Assembly: GCA_016793585.1 (NCBI GenBank)
Contig: JAEUJR010000453.1
Coordinates: forward strand, 1 to 17,043
Reading direction: 5' to 3'
Length of the DNA stretch: 17,043 nt
Origin: Archangium sp.
GTDB lineage: Bacteria; Myxococcota; Myxococcia; Myxococcales; Myxococcaceae
The position numbers and the translations under genes are program-made. This document shows, piece after piece, positions 1 through 6,203 of this stretch; the first letter of the stretch is position 1, and each line of letters begins with the position of its first letter. Under the pieces are notes generated by a model, which saw only the letters and a program-made list of their open reading frames with translations, was not told where the DNA came from and searched no databases.

Positions 1-334
1 CCGAGAAGGCCTGCGCGACCTCGCCCTGGCCGAGAAAGCCGTCGACGGTGGCCGAGGGGAGCGCGCGGGCCAGGAGGTCGCCGAGGGTGGCGCGGTACTC
101 GCGTCGGGTGAGCCGGAGCGCGGCGGTCACTGACGGGTCGACGGAAGGCTGGCAGTCGAAGAGGGGTGGCAGCGGCTCCGACGGCGTGGGCTCGGTCGGC
201 CCGCCCGGCGTCGTCGGGCCCGTCGGCGGGTTCGCCGCACCCGGAAGGGAAGCCAGAGCTCCGCCGACAATCTCTCCGGAGCACCCCTGCAGGACGAAGA
301 AGAGACCCAGCAGCGAGCTGGTGAAGAAGCGCAT
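1..334 (-). CDS. DUF1592-type (PSD domain) lipoprotein, 5' part only
   Basis: The reading frame begins at the ATG at 334-332 and runs off the left edge, so only the first 111 residues are present. The protein opens with a lipoprotein signal (basic residue, hydrophobic core, LQGC with the lipidated Cys at residue 18). A Pro/Thr/Gly-rich linker follows to about residue 60, then DCQPS and the motif RLTRREYRATLGDLLA (residues 74-89). That motif resembles the first conserved block of the large DUF1592/DUF1588 'PSD' proteins common in myxobacteria and planctomycetes, which often carry a cytochrome-like C-terminal part. The rest lies outside the window, so the family call rests on one motif plus architecture. 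No clear ribosome binding site is visible. It lies 80 bp downstream of aceA on the same strand, with a hairpin between them, so it is probably a separate transcript. Confidence 0.72.
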   Translation of the reverse strand, partial: MRFFTSSLLGLFFVLQGCSGEIVGGALASLPGAANPPTGPTTPGGPTEPTPSEPLPPLFDCQPSVDPSVTAALRLTRREYRATLGDLLARALPSATVDGFLGQGEVAQAFS

Positions 335-356
335 GCGAGCTGTTCGAGTCTCGAGT

Positions 357-384
357 GGCTTGCGACAGCTCAAGGCCGCAAGCC
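357..384 (-). terminator. Hairpin between aceA and the DUF1592 gene, terminator-like
   Basis: A perfect 8-bp inverted repeat, GGCTTGCG (357-364) and CGCAAGCC (377-384), encloses a 12-nt loop about 31 nt after the aceA stop codon. It fits a transcript-end hairpin, but there is no T-run on either side, so an intrinsic terminator is not proven. It could also be 5' leader structure of the downstream lipoprotein gene. Confidence 0.4.
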
Positions 385-414
385 GCTGATTTGCCGGGAC
401 TCTGCTCGACGGGC

Positions 415-2667
415 TCAGCCCTTGATCAACGCCTCGAGGGCCGCCTTGTCGCTGCCGACCAGTTCCTTCACGCGGTCTTTCACCACCTCGGTGACGATGA
501 TCTCGCCAATCTCGGTGGCGACCGACTTGAAGATGCCGCGCGCCTTCATGCCCTCGCACTGCTTCAGGTTGTCTTCCGTCGGCGTGAGGAAGTGCACCGC
601 GTCAGCCTTGTACCGGTGAATCAAGAACAGCTGCACCAACGTCATCAGGCGTTTCTTGCGCAGTGACAGGTCGAAGTTGTTCTGGTCGCGCACCGACACG
701 ATGCTGCGGCCGCGGCGGTCTTTGATGGTGTTGAACACCACGTTGAGCACCTTCTTGTCGCCCGACAGCAGCGCGAGCTCGAGCAGGTCGTTGCCCGCGG
801 TGTTGGGCCGCAGCGACACCTTCAGCTTGCCGGTGAAGCCGTGCTGCTTGCGCCACGCCTCGAGCCAGTCTTCGAGCACCTTGGGCGGCACCTCGGTCTG
901 CACCAGGTGCTGGAACTGGGTCGAGCCCTTGCCCATCGCCTTCGTGGTCGCGGTGCGGCCCGAGATGGAGCTCAAGCCCGCGTCGGCACGCGGCCCTCCG
1001 ACGAGCGTCTGCGGCGTGCGGTACGGAGACTCGAGCAGGCGGAACTTTCGCTGCAGCCGGGCGAGCGCGAGCATGCCGTCTTGCTTCAGCGCCGTGGCGA
1101 ACTCCTCGGCCGCCAGCCCGTCGATCTGATGCCCGCCGTAGGTGATGAAGTCGAAGACGAAGCCGAGCTTGCCCAGCTCTTCGGGGAAGTGGCGCATCTC
1201 GTCTTCGGTCATGCCCGTCGTGTCCCAGTTGAACGAGGGCGACAGGTTGTACGCCAGCATCTTGCCGGGGAACTTCGCGTGAATGGCGTCGGCGAACTTC
1301 TTCGCCTCGTGCAGGTCGGCGGTCTTCGTCTCCATCCACAAGATGTCGGCGAAGGGCGCAGCGGCGAGCGACTTGGCGATGGCGTACTCGAGGCCACCGC
1401 GCACCTGGTAGTAGCCGTCGGGCGTCTTCGCGTGCTCGCAGTCCCACTTCACGTCGATGCCCATCGAGCGCGCCTTCTCTTGCGCCTCGTACCAGCCGAC
1501 GTGCCCGGCGAACTCGAGCCACTGCGCCGGCGTGATGGGGAACTGAACACCCTCGGTCGCGCGGAACGTCATCGCCTCGGCGACGGCCTCGCCGTACGTC
1601 TTCACGCCTGCTTCGACCTGCCAGGCGTCGACCAGCTTGTCGAAGCCCTTGTCGAGCGCGTCGTCGACGTTCTTCACGGCCTTCTTCTTGAAGTCGGCCG
1701 CCGCCTCGACGACCAACGCCGCGAGCCCGTTCTTCTCGAGCCACGCGTCTGCTGCTGCGAACTCGACCTCAGACACGGCGTAGAGCAGGTGACCGCTGAG
1801 CTCTCCGATGCCGGCCGCGCGGTACTGGCGCAGCATCGCGAGCAGCGCCGCGCGGAACGTGGGCAGCCGGGTGTTGGTGGCGCCGAGCACGAAGGGCTGG
1901 TCTCGTTCGTCACCGCGGCCGTCGAGCAGCGTGGCCGACTCGGCGTCGGTGCGCGCGACGATGATTCCCGGCACGCCCATGATGTCGAGCTGGAACCGTG
2001 CCGCCGAGAGCCGCTTGAGCTGCTCGTCTTCGCTCACCAGCACCTTGCCGCCCTGGTGCCCGCACTTCTTCACGCCCGGCTTCTGGTCTTCGATGTGGTA
2101 CCCGGGCACGCCGACCTCGACGAAGCGGCGAATGAGGTTGCGCACGTGCGCGTCACCGCCGTGCCCCGTGTCGGCGTCGGCGATGATGAATGGGCGGAAG
2201 TCGATCTCGGGCGTCGCGGCGCGCGCTTCGTCGCTCATGCGCGAGCGCGTGTGGAACTGGTTCTTGTCGGCCGTGAGCAGCGCACGAACGATGGGCGCCG
2301 CTTCGTTGGGCACCTGGCTCAGCGGGTAGCTCGCGAGGTCTGGGCCCGGGTCTTCCTGCATCGAGCCCTTCGCGCTCGTCGCCCAGCCGCCGAGGTAGAT
2401 GCCCTCGATGCCGAGCTTCTTCATCGTGACGGCCTGACCCGGAGAGTACGGGCCAAACGTGGTGATGCACTTGCCCTGCGCGTACAGCTCGAGCAGCCGC
2501 GCCCAGAAGCCCTCGGCCGCGCCCTTCGCGATGGCGTAGTCCTGCCTGATGGCGCCGCGCTGCTCGACGACTTCACGCGCGGTGTGCACCCGGACGATGC
2601 CCTTGAAGCGAGGGCTCGCGAACCAGGCCTCGGTGCTCTGCACTTCCTGCTCGAACGACGCTGTCAT
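415..2667 (-). CDS. aceA: Isocitrate lyase, long form (ICL2-like size)
   Basis: This enzyme cleaves isocitrate to glyoxylate and succinate (glyoxylate shunt); long forms can also act on methylisocitrate. The protein has 750 residues, against about 430 for the E. coli type. Visible landmarks are ADADTGHGG (163-171, Mg/substrate region), the catalytic loop KKCGH (200-204, Cys202), [12 protein letters not shown] (237-248), WMETKTADL (444-452) and NLSPSFNW (474-481). The last has Leu where E. coli-type enzymes have Cys (NCSPSFNW). About 150 residues (roughly 265-415) are inserted in the barrel, and an extra C-terminal domain spans about 596-750. Both resemble the layout of mycobacterial ICL2, whose C-terminal domain binds acyl-CoA. 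A GGAGG ribosome binding site (2674-2678) sits 6 nt before the ATG. No malate synthase gene is adjacent. The function is secure; assignment to the ICL2 subgroup is inference from size and layout. Confidence 0.95.
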   Translation of the reverse strand: MTASFEQEVQSTEAWFASPRFKGIVRVHTAREVVEQRGAIRQDYAIAKGAAEGFWARLLELYAQGKCITTFGPYSPGQAVTMKKLGIEGIYLGGWATSAKGSMQEDPGPDLASYPLSQVPNEAAPIVRALLTADKNQFHTRSRMSDEARAATPEIDFRPFIIADADTGHGGDAHVRNLIRRFVEVGVPGYHIEDQKPGVKKCGHQGGKVLVSEDEQLKRLSAARFQLDIMGVPGIIVARTDAESATLLDGRGDERDQPFVLGATNTRLPTFRAALLAMLRQYRAAGIGELSGHLLYAVSEVEFAAADAWLEKNGLAALVVEAAADFKKKAVKNVDDALDKGFDKLVDAWQVEAGVKTYGEAVAEAMTFRATEGVQFPITPAQWLEFAGHVGWYEAQEKARSMGIDVKWDCEHAKTPDGYYQVRGGLEYAIAKSLAAAPFADILWMETKTADLHEAKKFADAIHAKFPGKMLAYNLSPSFNWDTTGMTEDEMRHFPEELGKLGFVFDFITYGGHQIDGLAAEEFATALKQDGMLALARLQRKFRLLESPYRTPQTLVGGPRADAGLSSISGRTATTKAMGKGSTQFQHLVQTEVPPKVLEDWLEAWRKQHGFTGKLKVSLRPNTAGNDLLELALLSGDKKVLNVVFNTIKDRRGRSIVSVRDQNNFDLSLRKKRLMTLVQLFLIHRYKADAVHFLTPTEDNLKQCEGMKARGIFKSVATEIGEIIVTEVVKDRVKELVGSDKAALEALIKG

Positions 2668-2673
2668 GGTGTG

Positions 2674-2699
2674 CCTCCGTCGAGAGGTGTGCTCCTCTC
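2674..2699 (-). promoter_or_regulatory. aceA ribosome binding site with adjacent hairpin
   Basis: On the minus strand the aceA leader carries GGAGG (2678-2674), spaced 6 nt from the ATG. Immediately upstream is GAGAGG-6 nt-CCTCTC, a perfect 6-bp stem (2682-2687 with 2694-2699). The hairpin ends only four bases before the ribosome binding site, so it could influence ribosome access. This is seen in the sequence; a regulatory role is inference. Confidence 0.4.
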
Positions 2700-2719
2700 A
2701 TCACCGGAGAGCAACTGGT

Positions 2720-2804
2720 TCTTCTGGTCGATTCCGCCTTCGCTCAGACCTCGCGGTCGCGCTCGGCAGTGATGATGGACAAGCCAGTCCGCGACCTCTC
2801 GCGT
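2720..2804. repeat. 85-bp direct repeat, copy 1 (upstream of aceA)
   Basis: This is the first of two 85-bp copies lying 110 bp apart, starting TCTTCTGGTCGATTCC and ending CTCTCGCGT. It matches copy 2 at 83 of 85 positions (differences at 2766 and 2784). It contains a small GGAC...GTCC hairpin (2777-2790). The 110-bp period is not a multiple of three, so no single frame could encode the same peptide twice, which argues that it is non-coding. It lies 53 bp upstream of the aceA start. Confidence 0.9.
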
Positions 2805-2829
2805 CTTCGCTTCCGGCTTCATCTCCCGG

Positions 2830-2914
2830 TCTTCTGGTCGATTCCGCCTTCGCTCAGACCTCGCGGTCGCGCTCGCCAGTGATGATGGACAAGACAGTCC
2901 GCGACCTCTCGCGT
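2830..2914. repeat. 85-bp direct repeat, copy 2 (upstream of aceA)
   Basis: Second copy of the repeat at 2720-2804, separated from it by 25 bp of unrelated sequence. Together with copy 1 it fills most of the 314-bp gene-free stretch (2668-2981) between the NlpC/P60 gene and aceA. I see no convincing gene in that stretch. The rest holds the aceA leader hairpin and a CACGCGTG palindrome at 2967-2974. Confidence 0.9.
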
Positions 2915-2981
2915 TCGCGCTCGACGTGACCACGGCCAAGGCAGTGCACGCCCCCGTGACGACGAACACGCGTGAGCGTGG

Positions 2982-4028
2982 CTAGCCGGGTCGATGGCCG
3001 CTGTACGCAGGGTCGTTGATGTACTTGCTCGCCGACGTCACGTGCACGCCGCCCGGCACCGATTCGATCATCTGCCCATTGCCGATGTACATCGCGACGT
3101 GGCCGTTCTTCACGAGCAGGTCGCCGGGCTGCAGCTGATCTTTCGGCACCTGTGGCAACTGCGCCTTCATCGCGCGGCTGCTCGCCATGCCGCTCAGGTC
3201 GATGCCGGCCTTCTTCAGCATCGTCACCATCAGGCCCGAGCAGTCGTAGCCGACGACGCCCTTCGGCGAGACGTACGCCTTCTGCCCCTCCATCTGGTAC
3301 GTGTTGCCGTCGCCTGGTTTGCCGAAGCGGAAGGGGCTCGCACCACCAACGTACGGAGCGCCCTGCTGCGAGAGCCCGAAGTCGATGGCCGCTTGAATGT
3401 TCGCCGGCGCTCCAGTCGACGCGCTCGGCGTGACGGGCGTCGAGCCCTGCACTGAAGGCTGTCCCGGCTTGTTCGCGTCGACGAAGCGCTTGAAGGCCTC
3501 GGGGTCTTCCTTTGCGAGGCGGAAGAAGTTCTGCAGGTCCTGACGCTCCTTCGGCGTCATCTTCGCGACCTTCACGCCGAACGTCTTCAGGTCATTCAGC
3601 TGCTTCTTCAGCTGCGCCCGCGCCTCGGTCTGCTCCGCTTTCGCGAGGCTCTTCGGCTTCACGTTCGCCCACGTCTCGGGGTTCTCGTTCGCGGCGAGCT
3701 TCTGCTCGAGGTCGCTCATCGCGGCGCCAACGCCGTCACGGTCGCGGAGCACGTTCGCGAGCTCTTCCTGCGCGCCGGGCACGCCATTCGCCACCGCGCG
3801 CTGCAGGTTGGCGATCTGCGCGTCGAACGCCCGCTGCACCTGCTGCTCGGGCGTCAGCGGCGCGTGGCCCACCGAGTGTTGCGCCGAGCTGCGGTGCGCA
3901 CGGCCACGGCCGGTCGACATCTCATCTCGCAGGAAGCCGCCCCTGGGCGCCGTCGCGACCTGCGCCGCCGCCTTCGTGGTGCGCGCCGGCAACGTCGAGT
4001 GGCGTGAATTCGAGATCTTGGTGGACAT
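2982..4028 (-). CDS. NlpC/P60 (C40) family peptidoglycan endopeptidase
   Basis: The C-terminal part (about 205-348) is a NlpC/P60 domain, which hydrolyses peptide stems of peptidoglycan. The catalytic Cys is in YDCSG (Cys263), the His in GHVAMYIG (His310), and the third position 12 residues later is Glu322 in MIESV. This gives a Cys-His-Glu triad like that of mycobacterial RipA rather than Cys-His-His. Residues 1-60 are basic, Ser/Ala-rich and disordered-looking, with no signal peptide. Residues 60-190 are charged and helical (probable coiled coil), followed by a Pro/Ser/Thr linker. A GAGGA ribosome binding site precedes the ATG. It lies downstream of the LysM-lysozyme and the small lipoprotein on the same strand, suggesting an envelope-related set. 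How it leaves the cytoplasm is not evident. Confidence 0.9.
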   Translation of the reverse strand: MSTKISNSRHSTLPARTTKAAAQVATAPRGGFLRDEMSTGRGRAHRSSAQHSVGHAPLTPEQQVQRAFDAQIANLQRAVANGVPGAQEELANVLRDRDGVGAAMSDLEQKLAANENPETWANVKPKSLAKAEQTEARAQLKKQLNDLKTFGVKVAKMTPKERQDLQNFFRLAKEDPEAFKRFVDANKPGQPSVQGSTPVTPSASTGAPANIQAAIDFGLSQQGAPYVGGASPFRFGKPGDGNTYQMEGQKAYVSPKGVVGYDCSGLMVTMLKKAGIDLSGMASSRAMKAQLPQVPKDQLQPGDLLVKNGHVAMYIGNGQMIESVPGGVHVTSASKYINDPAYSGHRPG

Positions 4029-4091
4029 GGAGTTCCTCGAGACAGGTGCTCCATTGTCCGCTGATCAGTGAGGCCTGCCCGTCTTCAATCC

Positions 4092-4106
4092 GCCAAGGGG
4101 CTTGGC
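4092..4106 (-). terminator. Compact hairpin after the small lipoprotein gene
   Basis: GCCAAG-GGG-CTTGGC is a perfect 6-bp stem with a 3-nt loop, 9 nt past the stop of the gene at 4116-4649 and 63 nt before the NlpC/P60 start. There is no U-tract, so it is a candidate terminator or attenuating hairpin within the minus-strand cluster. Confidence 0.4.
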
Positions 4107-4115
4107 ACTCTGCCC

Positions 4116-4649
4116 TCAATTTCCGGCGGATTTTCCGGGTGGGCAGACCTGGTCGGCGAACTCCCACTGGCGCCAGGGGCTGATGGAGGCCTCGCTGAGC
4201 TGCCCGTCGAGGAAGAGAAACTGCACGCCGTGGTCAGGCAGCTGTGGCAGCCCGCAGGCGCCGATGAAGCGCGCCTGCACCCGGCCCTCGTAGAGCGACA
4301 CCGAGACGTCGCGCGGCTTCCAGTCGCTGAGCAGCTCGAGCGCAGCCGCCGGGCTGAACGGGCTGTTTCCGCCCGAGCTGCGCTCGAGGTGCACCAGGGT
4401 CACCACGCCGTTCTGTGCGGAGAAGCGGCGCTCGAGCGGCGGCCGGCCAGCGTAGAGGAACCACTCGAGGCCTCCGCCGTGGTCCCACGACCGCGAGGGG
4501 CGACCGAGCTGTCTGATCAGCTCGCTCGTCGACGTGCGCCCGAGCACCACGGGGCCGAGCGTCTCGGCGAGCCAGGCGTCGGCGGTGAGTCGATGGCCTG
4601 CGTCGACTGGAGCCAGCGTGACGGGCTTCGAACACGAGACGAGCAACAC
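4116..4649 (-). CDS. Small putative lipoprotein, unknown function
   Basis: I do not recognise this 177-residue protein as a named family. From the only usable start in frame (GTG at 4649-4647) it begins MLLVSCSKPV, a lipobox-like LVSC preceded by far too few residues for a signal peptide. The codons upstream would add RHARVA, a plausible basic n-region, but they offer no ATG, GTG or TTG before the TGA that ends the LysM gene in the same frame. The body is compact and globular. The segment LGRTSTSELIRQLGRPSRSW recalls the beginning of SmpA/BamE-like domains, but weakly. Two further Cys (in IGACGLP and DQVCPP) might form a disulfide. It starts 45 nt after the lysozyme stop and may be translationally coupled to it. 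Confidence 0.6.
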   Translation of the reverse strand: MLLVSCSKPVTLAPVDAGHRLTADAWLAETLGPVVLGRTSTSELIRQLGRPSRSWDHGGGLEWFLYAGRPPLERRFSAQNGVVTLVHLERSSGGNSPFSPAAALELLSDWKPRDVSVSLYEGRVQARFIGACGLPQLPDHGVQFLFLDGQLSEASISPWRQWEFADQVCPPGKSAGN

Positions 4650-4694
4650 GGCGACCCGCGCATGCCGAGCAGATACTCCGCGCGCGGCCGACGG

Positions 4695-5516
4695 TCAGCT
4701 CAGGCTCTCGCGATAGAAGCGCTCGGCAGCCTGACCACGTGCCGGGTTGATGACCGCCGGGCGCTCGAAGTACCGGCAGAACGCCATGCCCGCGTCGTAC
4801 GGCGAGCTCGTCTGCCGCAGCTTGCCCAGCGCGTTGCTCTCGCTGTTGTTGAGCTCGTGCCACAGGTACTCGAGCTGGCCCTTGAACGACGTGGGCGAGT
4901 AGCCGTGCGCCGCCGTCCACTGCTTCATCGCCGCGCCGCGCCCGTTGTGCCACTGCGCGATGCCGAACGACGTGCCGCCGTCGCCGACCGCGCTCGGGTT
5001 GAAGCCCGACTCGTGGAGCAGGTTGCCGGCGATGCCCGCGGCCTGTGCCCGCGTGAGGCCCTTCGACATGAAGAAGTCGATGGCCTGACGCGCGGTGCCA
5101 CGAACGCCGGGGCGGTTCTCGATGCCAGAGACGGGGCCGGGCGTGGGCGTCGGCGTGGGGCCGGGCGTCGGGGTCGGCGTCGGGGTTCCGCGGCCGGGAA
5201 TCACGAGCTGCTGGCCCGAGTAGATGCGGTTCGGGTTCGCGATGCCGTTGGCGGCCGCGATGGACTGGTAGCTGACGCCGAAGCGCGCGCCGATGGCCGA
5301 GAGCGTGTCACCGGGGCGAACGGTGTAGCGGCTGCCGCCGCCGCTGGGCGCGGGCTGGAAGCTGTCTGACGAGCCGGGCAGGTTGAGCCGGTGTCCCGCG
5401 ATGATCAGGTTGGGGTTGTGAATCTGGGGGTTCGCGCGAAGCAGGGCGGCGACCGTCGTGTGGTTGCGAGCTGCGATTCCCGAGAGCGTGTCGCCTGATC
5501 TGATTTGGTAGGACAT
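4695..5516 (-). CDS. Two-LysM phage-tail-type lysozyme (peptidoglycan hydrolase)
   Basis: Two LysM domains (about 2-48, with IRSGDTLSGIAAR; about 63-108, with VRPGDTLSAIGARFG) bind glycan. A TPTPTP/GP linker (111-130) leads to a C-terminal domain (about 138-273) resembling the phage tail lysozyme family (Phage_lysozyme2). Within it, AGIAGNLLHESGFNPSAVG contains the likely catalytic Glu169, followed by SFGIAQWHNGRG. The 273-residue protein starts directly in LysM1 with no signal peptide, so it is either released by another route or loaded by a phage-like or contractile device; neither is shown here. No Shine-Dalgarno is visible before the ATG, and the leader carries crossing inverted repeats. 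It is divergent from the DUF1456 gene. The 12-bp ACGCCGAC-like repetitiveness at 5110-5190 encodes the linker. Confidence 0.88.
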   Translation of the reverse strand: MSYQIRSGDTLSGIAARNHTTVAALLRANPQIHNPNLIIAGHRLNLPGSSDSFQPAPSGGGSRYTVRPGDTLSAIGARFGVSYQSIAAANGIANPNRIYSGQQLVIPGRGTPTPTPTPGPTPTPTPGPVSGIENRPGVRGTARQAIDFFMSKGLTRAQAAGIAGNLLHESGFNPSAVGDGGTSFGIAQWHNGRGAAMKQWTAAHGYSPTSFKGQLEYLWHELNNSESNALGKLRQTSSPYDAGMAFCRYFERPAVINPARGQAAERFYRESLS

Positions 5517-5527
5517 ACGCAGTCATT

Positions 5528-5589
5528 GTCTGCGCTGCCCAGTTCTCGGCGCGTGAGCGAAGTGCAAAGCCGCTGCGCAGACGCTCACG
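5528..5589. promoter_or_regulatory. Divergent intergenic region with two crossing inverted repeats
   Basis: Between the LysM-lysozyme (minus) and the DUF1456 gene (plus), two perfect 8-bp inverted repeats interlock. GTCTGCGC (5528-5535) pairs with GCGCAGAC (5575-5582), and CGTGAGCG (5552-5559) pairs with CGCTCACG (5582-5589). They share base 5582 and cross, so in RNA they form either alternative hairpins or a pseudoknot-like fold. On the minus strand this would be the lysozyme leader. I cannot place promoter boxes with confidence. Confidence 0.45.
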
Positions 5590-5642
5590 AATTTTCAGGG
5601 TGAATTCTGCAGTGCACACCCGGCTTCCCGTATGAGGAGAAC

Positions 5643-6104
5643 ATGATTGGCAACGACGTGATGCGCAGCGTGCGGTTCATGCTCGACGTGGGTGACGCTG
5701 GGCTCTGCGACATCATTCGACTCGGCGGCGGCAGCCTCACGCCGAAGCACGTGACGGCGCTGCTCAAGCGCGAAGACGAAGCGGGCTTCGTGCTCTGCGA
5801 CGCCACCACGCTGGGCCAGTTCCTCGACGGGCTCGTCATTCACCGTCGCGGTCCTCCGCCCGAGGGGCACTCGCACCCCGTCGAAGCCAACGTCACCAAC
5901 AACACCGTGCTCAAGAAGCTGCGCGTCGCGTTCGAGCTGAAAGAAGACGACCTCGTCGAGATGATGAAGTCGGCCGGCTTCGAGGTCTCACGGCCCGAGC
6001 TCAGTGCGCTGTTTCGCAAAGCCGACCACCGCAACTTCCGCCCGTGCGGAGACCAATTCCTCCGCAACTTCCTCAAGGCGCTCACCGCGCGCGTTCGACG
6101 CTGA
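5643..6104 (+). CDS. yehS: DUF1456 family protein (YehS-like)
   Basis: The 153-residue protein matches E. coli YehS (about 156 aa) along its whole length and has the expected two repeats of about 70 residues. The first is MIGNDVMRSVRFMLDV through LKREDEAGF and FLDGLVIHRRG. The second runs from NTVLKKLRVAFELKEDDL through DHRNFRPCGDQFLRNFLKAL. No biochemical role is established for the family; it is cytosolic and conserved in diverse proteobacteria. A GAGGAG ribosome binding site sits only three bases before the ATG. The gene is probably monocistronic: divergent from the LysM-lysozyme and 99 bp upstream of the sensor kinase, a gap in which I see no clear element. Confidence 0.93.
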   Translation: MIGNDVMRSVRFMLDVGDAGLCDIIRLGGGSLTPKHVTALLKREDEAGFVLCDATTLGQFLDGLVIHRRGPPPEGHSHPVEANVTNNTVLKKLRVAFELKEDDLVEMMKSAGFEVSRPELSALFRKADHRNFRPCGDQFLRNFLKALTARVRR

Positions 6105-6203
6105 GCGCTGCGCTTGAGCCAGGTCAGGCCGCCCCCACTCGTATCCCACGGGGCACGACGCGCATGGGCGCAGCACCTCGACGCGCGTTAAGGCGAGTGG
6201 GCG

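Noticed and set aside
602..1744. 380-codon open frame on the minus strand inside aceA
   Set aside because: It overlaps aceA in another frame with extreme Arg content and no domain.
841..2772. 643-codon open frame on the plus strand
   Set aside because: It lies fully antisense to aceA, has shadow-type Arg/Ala/Val-rich composition and no recognisable motif. Long open frames opposite real genes are expected at this GC content.
2664..2969. 101-codon minus-strand frame spanning the 85-bp repeats
   Set aside because: The repeats fall in different frames (110-bp period), giving unrelated peptides, and the frame overlaps the aceA start. I treat it as non-coding.
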